From Labia minor (taxonomy: Eukaryota > Arthropoda > Insecta > Dermaptera > Spongiphoridae), in the NCBI GenBank assembly GCA_963082975.1, contig CAUJBJ010000010.1, positions 434,001-498,000 of the forward strand: a DNA stretch of 64,000 nucleotides. The letters run 5' to 3'. A program made the translations under genes and the position numbers. The notes under the pieces are model-generated. The model saw only the letters and a list, made by a program, of their open reading frames with translations, made no database searches and was not told where the DNA came from. Of this stretch, positions 40,697 to 53,160 are shown in pieces. Each line of letters begins with the position of its first letter. Position 1 is the stretch's first letter.

Positions 40697-42846
40697 ATAT
40701 TTGATCGATTTCTTAAATATTTTCATTGAATTCTTACGGAAAAGTCTGATTTTGTTCAAATATTAAAGGGAAAATCCTACTTTTTTAAATACGAGGGACA
40801 AAATTATCTTTTATATTTTATTTTATTCATTTTCTGATTCTAATGAAGAATAAATTCATATTTGATCGATTTCTTAAATGTTTTCATTGAATTCTTACGG
40901 AAAAGTGTGATTTTGATCAAATATTAAAGGGAAAATCCTACTTTTTTAAATACGAGGAATAAAATTATCTTTTTTATTTTATTTTATAAATTTTCTGATT
41001 CTAATGAAGAATAAATTCATATTTGATCGATTTCTTAAATATTTTCATTGAATTCTTACGGATTAGTGTGATTTTGTTCAAATATTAAAGGGAAAATCCT
41101 ACTTTTTTAAATACGAGGGATAAAATTATCTTTTATATTTTATTTTATTAATTTTCTGATTCTATTGAAGAATAAATTCATATTTGATCGATTTCTTAAA
41201 TATTTTCATTGATTTCTTACGGAAAATTCTGATTTTGTTCAAATATTAAAGGGAAAATCCTACTTTTTTAAATACGAGGGATAAAATTATCTTTTATATT
41301 TTATTTTATTAATTTTCTGATTCTATTGAAGAATAAATTCATATTTGAACGATTTCTTAAATATTTTCATTGAATTCTTACGGAAAATTCTGATTTTGTT
41401 CAAATATTAAAGGGAAAATCCTACTTTTTTAAATACGAGGGATAAAATTATCTTTTATATTTTATTTTATTAATTTTCTGATTCTATTGAAGAATAAATT
41501 CATATTTGATCGATTTCTTAAATATTTTCATTGAATTCTTACGGATTATTGTGATTTTGTTCAAATATTAAAGGGAAAATCCTACTTTTTTAAATACGAG
41601 GGATAAAATTATCTTTTATATTTTATTTTATTAATTTTCTGATTCTAATGAAGAATAAATTCATATTTGATCGATTTCTTAAATATTTTCATTGAATTCT
41701 TACGGATTACTGTGATTTTGTTCAAATATTAAAGGGAAAATCCTACTTTTTTAAATACGAGGGATAAAATTATCTTTTTTAATTTATTTTATTAATTTTC
41801 TGATTCTAATGAAGAATAAATTCATATTTGATCGATTTCTTAAATATTTTCATTGAATTTTTACGGAAAAGTCTGATTTTGTTCAAATATTAAAGGGAAA
41901 ATCCTACTTTTTTAAATACGAGGGACAAAATTATCTTTTATATTTTATTTTATTCATTTTCTGATTCTAATGAAGAATAAATTCATATTTGATCGATTTC
42001 TTAAATATTTTCATTGAATTCTTACGGAAAAGTGTGATTTTGATCAAATATTAAAGGGAAAATCCTACTTTTTTAAATACGAGGAATAAAATTATCTTTT
42101 TTATTTTATTTTATAAATTTTCTGATTCTAATGAAGAATAAATTCATATTTGATCGATTTCTTAAATATTTTCATTGAATTCTTACGGATTAGTGTGATT
42201 TTGTTCAAATATTAAAGGGAAAATCCTACTTTTTTAAATACGAGGGATAAAATTATCTTTTTTATTTTATTTTATTAATTTTCTGATTATAATTAAGAAT
42301 AAATTCATATTTGATCGATTTCTTAAATATTTTCATTGAATTCTTACGGAAAAGTCTGATTTTGTTCAAATATTAAAGGGAAAATCCTACTTTTTTAAAT
42401 ACGAGGGATAAAATTATCTTTTATATTTTATTTTATTAATTTTCTGATTCTATTGAAGAATAAATTCATATTTGATCGATTTCTTAAATATTTTCATTGA
42501 ATTCTTACGGAAAAGTCTGATTTTGTTCAAATATTAAAGGGAAAATCCTACTTTTTTAAATACGAGGGATAAAATTATCTTTTATATTTTATTTTATTAA
42601 TTTTCTGATTCTATTGAAGAATAAATTCATATTTGATCGATTTCTTAAATATTTTCATTTTCTGATTCTAATGAAGAATAAATTCATATTTGATCGATTT
42701 CTTAAATATTTTCATTGAATTCTTACGGAAAAGTGTGATTTTGATCAAATATTAAAGCGAAAATCCTACTTTTTTAAATACGAGGGACAAAATTATCTTT
42801 TATATTTTATTTTATTCATTTTCTGATTCTAATGAAGAATAAATTC
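40697..42846. repeat. HOR beta, copy 2 (13 monomers plus a partial unit before divergence)
   Basis: Order is C-D-E-F-G-A-B-C-D-E-S-S-partial-D, matching beta copy 1 position by position. It then passes into the gamma order instead of the S-E-H-A-B end. Its last part (from 42146) is shared with gamma1, so the two blocks overlap. Confidence 0.88.
42629..42685. repeat. 57-bp partial monomer 6
   Basis: Same 30/135 junction, after two S copies and before the AAAGCGAAAA, GGGACAAAA monomer. Confidence 0.95.
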
Positions 42847-43490
42847 ATATTTGATCGATTTCTTAAATATTTTCATTGAATTCTTACGGAAAAGTGTGAT
42901 TTTGATCAAATATTAAAGGGAAAATCCTACTTTTTTAAATACGAGGAATAAAATTATCTTTTTTATTTTATTTTATAAATTTTCTGATTCTAATGGAGAA
43001 TAAATTCATATTTGATCGATTTCTTAAATATTTTCATTGAATTCTTACGGATTAGTGTGATTTTGTTCAAATATTAAAGGGAAAATACTACTTTTTTAAA
43101 TACGAGGGATAAAATTATCTTTTTTATTTTATTTTATTAATTTTCTGATTATAATTAAGAATAAATTCATATTTGATCGATTTCTTAAATATTTTCATTG
43201 AATTCTTACGGAAAAGTCTGATTTTGTTCAAATATTAAAGGGAAAATCCTACTTTTTTAAATACGAGGGATAAAATTATCTTTTATATTTTATTTTATTA
43301 ATTTTCTGATTCTAATGAAGAATAAATTCATATTTGATCGATTTCTTAAATATTTTCATTGAATTCTTACGGAAAAGTCTGATTTTGTTCAAATATTAAA
43401 GGGAAAATCCTACTTTTTTAAATACGAGGGATAAAATTATCTTTTATATTTTATTTTATTAATTTTCTGATTCTATTGAAGAATAAATTC

Positions 43491-43547
43491 ATATTTGATC
43501 GATTTCTTAAATATTTTCATTTTCTGATTCTAATGAAGAATAAATTC
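43491..43547. repeat. 57-bp partial monomer 7
   Basis: Same junction; the next monomer has AAAGCGAAAA with a D right half (GGAATAAAA), as after units 4 and 9. Confidence 0.95.
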
Positions 43548-45801
43548 ATATTTGATCGATTTCTTAAATATTTTCATTGAATTCTTACGGAAAAGTGTGA
43601 TTTTGATCAAATATTAAAGCGAAAATCCTACTTTTTTAAATACGAGGAATAAAATTATCTTTTTTATTTTATTTTATAAATTTTCTGATTCTAATGAAGA
43701 ATAAATTCATATTTGATCGATTTCTTAAATATTTTCATTGAATTCTGACGGAAAAGTCTAATTTTGTTCAAATATTAAAGGGAAAATCCTACTTTTTTAA
43801 ATACGAGGGATAAAATTATCTTTTTTATTTTATTTTATTAATTTTCTGATTATAATTAAGAATAAATTCATATTTGATCGATTTCTTAAATATTTTCATT
43901 GAATTCTTACGGAAAAGTCTGATTTTGTTCAAATATTAAAGGGAAAATCCTACTTTTTTAAATACGAGGGATAAAATTATCTTTTATATTTTATTTTATT
44001 AATTTTCTGATTCTATTGAAATATAAATTCATATTTGATCGATTTCTTAAATATTTTCATTGAATTCTTACGGAAATATCTGATTTTGTTAAAATATTAA
44101 AGGGAAAATCCTACTTTTTTAAATACGAGGGATAAAATTATCTTTTTTATTTTATTTTATTAATTTTCTGATTCTAATGAAGAATAAATTCATATTTGAT
44201 CGATTTCTTAAATATTTTCATTGAATTCTTACGGAAAAGTCTGATTTTGTTCAAATATTAAAGGGAAAATCCTACTTTTTTAAATACGAGGGATAAAATT
44301 ATCTTTTATATTTTATTTTATTAATTTTCTGATTCTATTGAAGAATAAATTCATATTTGATCGATTTCTTAAATATTTTCATAGAATTCTTACGGAAAAT
44401 TCTGATTTTGTTCAAATATTAAAGGGAAAATCCTACTTTTTTAAATACGAGGGATAAAATTAGTTTTTATATTTTATTTTATTAATTTTCTGATTCTATT
44501 GAAGAATAAATTCATATTTGATCGATTTCTTAAATATTTTCATTGAATTCTTACGGATTATTGTGATTTTATTCAAATATTAAAGGGAAAATCCTACTTT
44601 TTTAAATACGAGGGATAAAATTATCTTTTATATTTTATTTTATTCATTTTCTGATTCTAATGAAGAATAAATTCATATTTGATCGATTTCTTAAATATTT
44701 TCATTGAATTCTTACGGAAAAGTGTGATTTTGATCAAATATTAAAGGGAAAATCCTACTTTTTTAAATACGAGGAATAAAATTATCTTTTTTATTTTATT
44801 TTATAAATTTTCTGATTCTAATGAAGAATAAATTCATATTTGATCGATTTCTTAAATATTTTCATTGAATTCTTACGGATTAGTGTGATTTTGTTCAAAT
44901 ATTAAAGGGAAAATCCTACTTTTTTAAATACGAGGGATAAAATTATCTTTTTTATTTTATTTTATTAATTTTCTGATTATAATTAAGAATAAATTCATAT
45001 TTGATCGATTTCTTAAATATTTTCATTGAATTTTTACGGAAAAGTCTGATTTTGTTCAAATATTAAAGGGAAAATCCTACTTTTTTAAATACGAGGGACA
45101 AAATTATCTTTTATATTTTATTTTATTCATTTTCTGATTCTAATGAAGAATAAATTCATATTTGATCGATTTCTTAAATATTTTCATTGAATTCTTACGG
45201 AAAAGTGTGATTTTGATCAAATATTAAAGGGAAAATCCTACTTTTTTAAATACGAGGAATAAAATTATCTTTTTTATTTTATTTTATAAATTTTCTGATT
45301 CTAATGAAGAATAAATTCATATTTGATCGATTTCTTAAATATTTTCATTGAATTCTTACGGATTAGTGTGATTTTGTTCAAATATTAAAGGGAAAATCCT
45401 ACTTTTTTAAATACGAGGGATAAAATTATCTTTTTTATTTTATTTTATTAATTTTCTGATTATAATTAAGAATAAATTCATATTTGATCGATTTCTTAAA
45501 TATTTTCATTGAATTCTTACGGAAAAGTCTGATTTTGTTCAAATATTAAAGGGAAAATCCTACTTTTTTAAATACGAGGGATAAAATTATCTTTTATATT
45601 TTATTTTATTAATTTTCTGATTCTATTGAAGAATAAATTCATATTTGATCGATTTCTTAAATATTTTCATTGAATTCTTACGGAAAAGTCTGATTTTGTT
45701 CAAATATTAAAGGGAAAATCCTACTTTTTTAAATACGAGGGATAAAATTATCTTTTATATTTTATTTTATTAATTTTCTGATTCTATTGAAGAATAAATT
45801 C

Positions 45802-45858
45802 ATATTTGATCGATTTCTTAAATATTTTCATTTTCTGATTCTAATGAAGAATAAATTC
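45802..45858. repeat. 57-bp partial monomer 8
   Basis: Same 30/135 junction; it is the 3,173-bp copy of unit 6. Confidence 0.95.
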
Positions 45859-46663
45859 ATATTTGATCGATTTCTTAAATATTTTCATTGAATTCTTACG
45901 GAAAAGTGTGATTTTGATCAAATATTAAAGCGAAAATCCTACTTTTTTAAATACGAGGGACAAAATTATCTTTTATATTTTATTTTATTCATTTTCTGAT
46001 TCTAATGAAGAATAAATTCATATTTGATCGATTTCTTAAATATTTTCATTGAATTCTTACGGAAAAGTGTGATTTTGATCAAATATTAAAGGGAAAATCC
46101 TACTTTTTTAAATACGAGGAATAAAATTATCTTTTTTATTTTATTTTATAAATTTTCTGATTCTAATGGAGAATAAATTCATATTTGATCGATTTCTTAA
46201 ATATTTTCATTGAATTCTTACGGATTAGTGTGATTTTGTTCAAATATTAAAGGGAAAATACTACTTTTTTAAATACGAGGGATAAAATTATCTTTTTTAT
46301 TTTATTTTATTAATTTTCTGATTATAATTAAGAATAAATTCATATTTGATCGATTTCTTAAATATTTTCATTGAATTCTTACGGAAAAGTCTGATTTTGT
46401 TCAAATATTAAAGGGAAAATCCTACTTTTTTAAATACGAGGGATAAAATTATCTTTTATATTTTATTTTATTAATTTTCTGATTCTAATGAAGAATAAAT
46501 TCATATTTGATCGATTTCTTAAATATTTTCATTGAATTCTTACGGAAAAGTCTGATTTTGTTCAAATATTAAAGGGAAAATCCTACTTTTTTAAATACGA
46601 GGGATAAAATTATCTTTTATATTTTATTTTATTAATTTTCTGATTCTATTGAAGAATAAATTC

Positions 46664-46720
46664 ATATTTGATCGATTTCTTAAATATTTTCATTTTCTGA
46701 TTCTAATGAAGAATAAATTC
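46664..46720. repeat. 57-bp partial monomer 9
   Basis: Same junction; it is the 3,173-bp copy of unit 7 and the last partial unit in the window. Confidence 0.95.
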
Positions 46721-48169
46721 ATATTTGATCGATTTCTTAAATATTTTCATTGAATTCTTACGGAAAAGTGTGATTTTGATCAAATATTAAAGCGAAAATC
46801 CTACTTTTTTAAATACGAGGAATAAAATTATCTTTTTTATTTTATTTTATAAATTTTCTGATTCTAATGAAGAATAAATTCATATTTGATCGATTTCTTA
46901 AATATTTTCATTGAATTCTGACGGAAAAGTCTAATTTTGTTCAAATATTAAAGGGAAAATCCTACTTTTTTAAATACGAGGGATAAAATTATCTTTTTTA
47001 TTTTATTTTATTAATTTTCTGATTATAATTAAGAATAAATTCATATTTGATCGATTTCTTAAATATTTTCATTGAATTCTTACGGAAAAGTCTGATTTTG
47101 TTCAAATATTAAAGGGAAAATCCTACTTTTTTAAATACGAGGGATAAAATTATCTTTTATATTTTATTTTATTAATTTTCTGATTCTATTGAAATATAAA
47201 TTCATATTTGATCGATTTCTTAAATATTTTCATTGAATTCTTACGGAAATATCTGATTTTGTTAAAATATTAAAGGGAAAATCCTACTTTTTTAAATACG
47301 AGGGATAAAATTATCTTTTTTATTTTATTTTATTAATTTTCTGATTCTAATGAAGAATAAATTCATATTTGATCGATTTCTTAAATATTTTCATTGAATT
47401 CTTACGGAAAAGTCTGATTTTGTTCAAATATTAAAGGGAAAATCCTACTTTTTTAAATACGAGGGATAAAATTATCTTTTATATTTTATTTTATTAATTT
47501 TCTGATTCTATTGAAGAATAAATTCATATTTGATCGATTTCTTAAATATTTTCATAGAATTCTTACGGAAAATTCTGATTTTGTTCAAATATTAAAGGGA
47601 AAATCCTACTTTTTTAAATACGAGGGATAAAATTAGTTTTTATATTTTATTTTATTAATTTTCTGATTCTATTGAAGAATAAATTCATATTTGATCGATT
47701 TCTTAAATATTTTCATTGAATTCTTACGGATTATTGTGATTTTATTCAAATATTAAAGGGAAAATCCTACTTTTTTAAATACGAGGGATAAAATTATCTT
47801 TTATATTTTATTTTATTAATTTTCTGATTCTATTGAAGAATAAATTCATATTTGATCGATTTCTTAAATATTTTCATTGAATTCTTACGGAAAAGTCTGA
47901 TTTTGTTCAAATATTAAAGGGAAAATCCTACTTTTTTAAATACGAGGGATAAAATTATCTTTTTTATTTTATTTTATTAATTTTCTGATTCTATTGAAGA
48001 ATAAATTCATATTTGATCGATTTCTTAAATATTTTCATTTAATTCTTACGGATTAGTGTGATTTTGTTCAAATATTAAAGGGAAAATCCTACTTTTTTAA
48101 ATACGAGGGATAAAATTATCTTTTATATTTTATTTTATTAATTTTCTGATTCTATTGAAGAATAAATTC

Positions 48170-49296
48170 ATATTTGATCGATTTCTTAAATATTTTCATT
48201 GAATTCTTACGGAAAAGTCTGATTTTGTTCAAATATTAAAGGGAAAATCCTACTTTTTTAAATACGAGGGATAAAATTATCTTTTTTATTTTATTTTATT
48301 AATTATCTGATTCTATTGAAGAATAAATTCATATTTGATCGATTTCTTAAATATTTTCATTTAATTCTTACGGATTAGTGTGATTTTGTTCAAATATTAA
48401 AGGGAAAATCCTACTTTTTTAAATACGAGGGATAAAATTATCTTTTATATTTTATTTTATTAATTTTCTGATTCTATTGAAGAATAAATTCATATTTGAT
48501 CGATTTCTTAAATATTTTCATTGAATTCTTACGGAAAATTCTGATTTTGTTCAAATATTAAAGGGAAAATCCTACTTTTTTAAATACGAGGGATAAAATT
48601 ATCTTTTATATTTTATTTTATTAATTTTCTGATTCTATTGAAGAATAAATTCATATTTGATCGATTTCTTAAATATTTTCATTGAATTCTTACGGATTAT
48701 TGTGATTTTGTTCAAATATTAAAGGGAAAATCCTACTTTTTTAAATACGAGGGATAAAATTATCTTTTATATTTTATTTTATTAATTTTCTGATTCTAAT
48801 GAAGAATAAATTCATATTTGATCGATTTCTTAAATATTTTCATTGAATTCTTACGGATTACTGTGATTTTATTCAAATATTAAAGGGAAAATCCTACTTT
48901 TTTAAATACGAGGGATAAAATTATCTTTTTTATTTTATTTTATTAATTTTCTGATTCTAATGAAGAATAAATTCATATTTGATCGATTTCTTAAATATTT
49001 TCATTGAATTCTTACGGATTACTATGATTTTGTTCAAATATTAAAGGGAAAATCCTACTTTTTTAAATACGAGGGACAAAATTATCTTTTATATTTTATT
49101 TTATTCATTTTCTGATTCTATTGAAGAATAAATTCATATTTGAACGATTTCTTAAATATTTTCATTGAATTCTTACGGAAAATTCTGATTTTGTTCAAAT
49201 ATTAAAGGGAAAATCCTACTTTTTTAAATACGAGGGATAAAATTATCTTTTATATTTTATTTTATTAATTTTCTGATTCTAATGAAGAATAAATTC
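48170..49296. repeat. Seven-monomer block S-E-H-A-B-(B/C)-G
   Basis: The first five monomers copy the end of beta1 (39892-40696), including TTAATTATCTG and CATTTAATTC. The monomer at 48975 has a private TTACTATG window with GGGACAAAA and TTCATTTT, so it is a B/C hybrid. It is followed at 49136 by a G copy with TTTGAACG. Confidence 0.85.
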
Positions 49297-50584
49297 ATAT
49301 TTGATCGATTTCTTAAATATTTTCATTGAATTCTTACGGAAAAGTGTGATTTTGATCAAATATTAAAGGGAAAATCCTACTTTTTTAAATACGAGGAATA
49401 AAATTATCTTTTTTATTTTATTTTATAAATTTTCTGATTCTAATGAAGAATAAATTCATATTTGATCGATTTCTTAAATATTTTCATTGAATTCTTACGG
49501 ATTAGTGTGATTTTGTTCAAATATTAAAGGGAAAATCCTACTTTTTTAAATACGAGGGATAAAATTATCTTTTATATTTTATTTTATTAATTTTCTGATT
49601 CTATTGAAGAATAAATTCATATTTGATCGATTTCTTAAATATTTTCATTGAATTCTTACGGAAAATTCTGATTTTGTTCAAATATTAAAGGGAAAATCCT
49701 ACTTTTTTAAATACGAGGGATAAAATTATCTTTTATATTTTATTTTATTAATTTTCTGATTCTATTGAAGAATAAATTCATATTTGAACGATTTCTTAAA
49801 TATTTTCATTGAATTCTTACGGAAAATTCTGATTTTGTTCAAATATTAAAGGGAAAATCCTACTTTTTTAAATACGAGGGATAAAATTATCTTTTATATT
49901 TTATTTTATTAATTTTCTGATTCTATTGAAGAATAAATTCATATTTGATCGATTTCTTAAATATTTTCATTGAATTCTTACGGATTATTGTGATTTTGTT
50001 CAAATATTAAAGGGAAAATCCTACTTTTTTAAATACGAGGGATAAAATTATCTTTTATATTTTATTTTATTAATTTTCTGATTCTAATGAAGAATAAATT
50101 CATATTTGATCGATTTCTTAAATATTTTCATTTAATTCTTACGGATTAGTGTGATTTTGTTCAAATATTAAAGGGAAAATCCTACTTTTTTAAATACGAG
50201 GGATAAAATTATCTTTTATATTTTATTTTATTAATTTTCTGATTCTATTGAAGAATAAATTCATATTTGATCGATTTCTTAAATATTTTCATTGAATTCT
50301 TACGGAAATGTCTGATTTTGTTCAAATATTAAAGGGAAAATCCTACTTTTTTAAATACGAGGGATAAAATTATCTTTTTTATTTTATTTTATTAATTTTC
50401 TGATTCTATTGAAGAATAAATTCATATTTGATCGATTTCTTAAATATTTTCATTGAATTCTTACGGATTATTGTGATTTTGTTCAAATATTAAAGGGAAA
50501 ATCCTACTTTTTTAAATACGAGGGATAAAATTATCTTTTATATTTTATTTTATTAATTTTCTGATTCTAATGAAGAATAAATTC
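49297..50584. repeat. Eight-monomer repeat D-E-H-G-A-E-S-A, copy 1
   Basis: The 1,288-bp unit has E with CATTTAATTC at 50102 and S with GGAAATGTCTG at 50263. It is repeated at once. The H before G occupies the place held by F in other zones (GAATTC intact instead of GATTTC). Confidence 0.87.
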
Positions 50585-52033
50585 ATATTTGATCGATTTC
50601 TTAAATATTTTCATTGAATTCTTACGGAAAAGTGTGATTTTGATCAAATATTAAAGGGAAAATCCTACTTTTTTAAATACGAGGAATAAAATTATCTTTT
50701 TTATTTTATTTTATAAATTTTCTGATTCTAATGAAGAATAAATTCATATTTGATCGATTTCTTAAATATTTTCATTGAATTCTTACGGATTAGTGTGATT
50801 TTGTTCAAATATTAAAGGGAAAATCCTACTTTTTTAAATACGAGGGATAAAATTATCTTTTATATTTTATTTTATTAATTTTCTGATTCTATTGAAGAAT
50901 AAATTCATATTTGATCGATTTCTTAAATATTTTCATTGAATTCTTACGGAAAATTCTGATTTTGTTCAAATATTAAAGGGAAAATCCTACTTTTTTAAAT
51001 ACGAGGGATAAAATTATCTTTTATATTTTATTTTATTAATTTTCTGATTCTATTGAAGAATAAATTCATATTTGAACGATTTCTTAAATATTTTCATTGA
51101 ATTCTTACGGAAAATTCTGATTTTGTTCAAATATTAAAGGGAAAATCCTACTTTTTTAAATACGAGGGATAAAATTATCTTTTATATTTTATTTTATTAA
51201 TTTTCTGATTCTATTGAAGAATAAATTCATATTTGATCGATTTCTTAAATATTTTCATTGAATTCTTACGGATTATTGTGATTTTGTTCAAATATTAAAG
51301 GGAAAATCCTACTTTTTTAAATACGAGGGATAAAATTATCTTTTATATTTTATTTTATTAATTTTCTGATTCTAATGAAGAATAAATTCATATTTGATCG
51401 ATTTCTTAAATATTTTCATTTAATTCTTACGGATTAGTGTGATTTTGTTCAAATATTAAAGGGAAAATCCTACTTTTTTAAATACGAGGGATAAAATTAT
51501 CTTTTATATTTTATTTTATTAATTTTCTGATTCTATTGAAGAATAAATTCATATTTGATCGATTTCTTAAATATTTTCATTGAATTCTTACGGAAATGTC
51601 TGATTTTGTTCAAATATTAAAGGGAAAATCCTACTTTTTTAAATACGAGGGATAAAATTATCTTTTTTATTTTATTTTATTAATTTTCTGATTCTATTGA
51701 AGAATAAATTCATATTTGATCGATTTCTTAAATATTTTCATTTAATTCTTACGGATTAGTGTGATTTTGTTCAAATATTAAAGGGAAAATCCTACTTTTT
51801 TAAATACGAGGGATAAAATTATCTTTTATATTTTATTTTATTAATTTTCTGATTCTATTGAAGAATAAATTCATATTTGATCGATTTCTTAAATATTTTC
51901 ATTGAATTCTTACGGAAAATTCTGATTTTGTTCAAATATTAAAGGGAAAATCCTACTTTTTTAAATACGAGGGATAAAATTATCTTTTATATTTTATTTT
52001 ATTAATTTTCTGATTCTATTGAAGAATAAATTC
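50585..52033. repeat. Eight-monomer repeat, copy 2, with two extra monomers
   Basis: D-E-H-G-A-E-S repeats copy 1 at an offset of 1,288 bp. It then continues E-H rather than A. The E copies at 51390 and 51712 both have CATTTAATTC. Confidence 0.85.
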
Positions 52034-53160
52034 ATATTTGATCGATTTCTTAAATATTTTCATTGAATTCTTACGGATTATTGTGATTTTGTTCAAATAT
52101 TAAAGGGAAAATCCTACTTTTTTAAATACGAGGGATAAAATTATCTTTTATATTTTATTTTATTAATTTTCTGATTCTAATGAAGAATAAATTCATATTT
52201 GATCGATTTCTTAAATATTTTCATTGAATTCTTACGGATTACTGTGATTTTATTCAAATATTAAAGGGAAAATCCTACTTTTTTAAATACGAGGGATAAA
52301 ATTATCTTTTTTATTTTATTTTATTAATTTTCTGATTCTAATGAAGAATAAATTCATATTTGATCGATTTCTTAAATATTTTCATTGAATTCTTACGGAA
52401 AAGTCTGATTTTGTTCAAATATTAAAGGGAAAATCCTACTTTTTTAAATACGAGGGACAAAATTATCTTTTATATTTTATTTTATTCATTTTCTGATTCT
52501 AATGAAGAATAAATTCATATTTGATCGATTTCTTAAATGTTTTCATTGAATTCTTACGGAAAAGTGTGATTTTGATCAAATATTAAAGGGAAAATCCTAC
52601 TTTTTTAAATACGAGGAATAAAATTATCTTTTTTATTTTATTTTATAAATTTTCTGATTCTAATGAAGAATAAATTCATATTTGATTGATTTCTTAAATA
52701 TTTTCATTGAATTCTTACGGATTAGTGTGATTTTGTTCAAATATTAAAGGGAAAATCCTACTTTTTTAAATACGAGGGATAAAATTATCTTTTATATTTT
52801 ATTTTATTAATTTTCTGATTCTATTGAAGAATAAATTCATATTTGATCGATTTCTTAAATATTTTCATTGAATTCTTACGGAAATGTCTGATTTTGTTCA
52901 AATATTAAAGGGAAAATCCTACTTTTTTAAATACGAGGGATAAAATTATCTTTTTTATTTTATTTTATTAATTTTCTGATTCTATTGAAGAATAAATTCA
53001 TATTTGATCGATTTCTTAAATATTTTCATTTAATTCTTACGGATTAGTGTGATTTTGTTCAAATATTAAAGGGAAAATCCTACTTTTTTAAATACGAGGG
53101 ATAAAATTATCTTTTATATTTTATTTTATTAATTTTCTGATTCTATTGAAGAATAAATTC
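52034..53160. repeat. Seven-monomer repeat A-B-C-D-E-S-E, copy 1
   Basis: The 1,127-bp unit restarts at 53161. The E at 52678 has TTTGATTGATT, a private loss of the first CpG. The S at 52839 has GGAAATGTCTG and the last E has CATTTAATTC. Confidence 0.86.

Larger units (their letters stand above)
42146..45318. repeat. HOR gamma, copy 1 (19 monomers plus two partial units, 3,173 bp)
   Basis: Order is E-S-S-partial-D-D-E-S-S-partial-D-S-S-S-S-H-A-D-E-C-D. Single-copy-looking mutations recur 3,173 bp later: TAATGGAG at 42991, GAAAATACTA at 43081, GACGG with GTCTAATTTTG near 43745, GAAATATCTG with GTTAAAAT near 44075, CATAGAATTC near 44380 and TTAGTTTTTA at 44460. The A copy at 44514 has a C/D-like TTCATTTT tail and leads into D-E-C-D, which copy 2 lacks. 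Confidence 0.93.
45319..48169. repeat. HOR gamma, copy 2 (17 monomers plus two partial units)
   Basis: It repeats gamma1 marker for marker through the TTAGTTTTTA monomer at 47526. Examples are TAATGGAG at 46164, GAAAATACTA at 46254 and CATAGAATTC near 47553. It then continues A-S-E (CATTTAATTC) instead of A-D-E-C-D. That ending matches gamma0 at 7635-8117. Confidence 0.92.
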
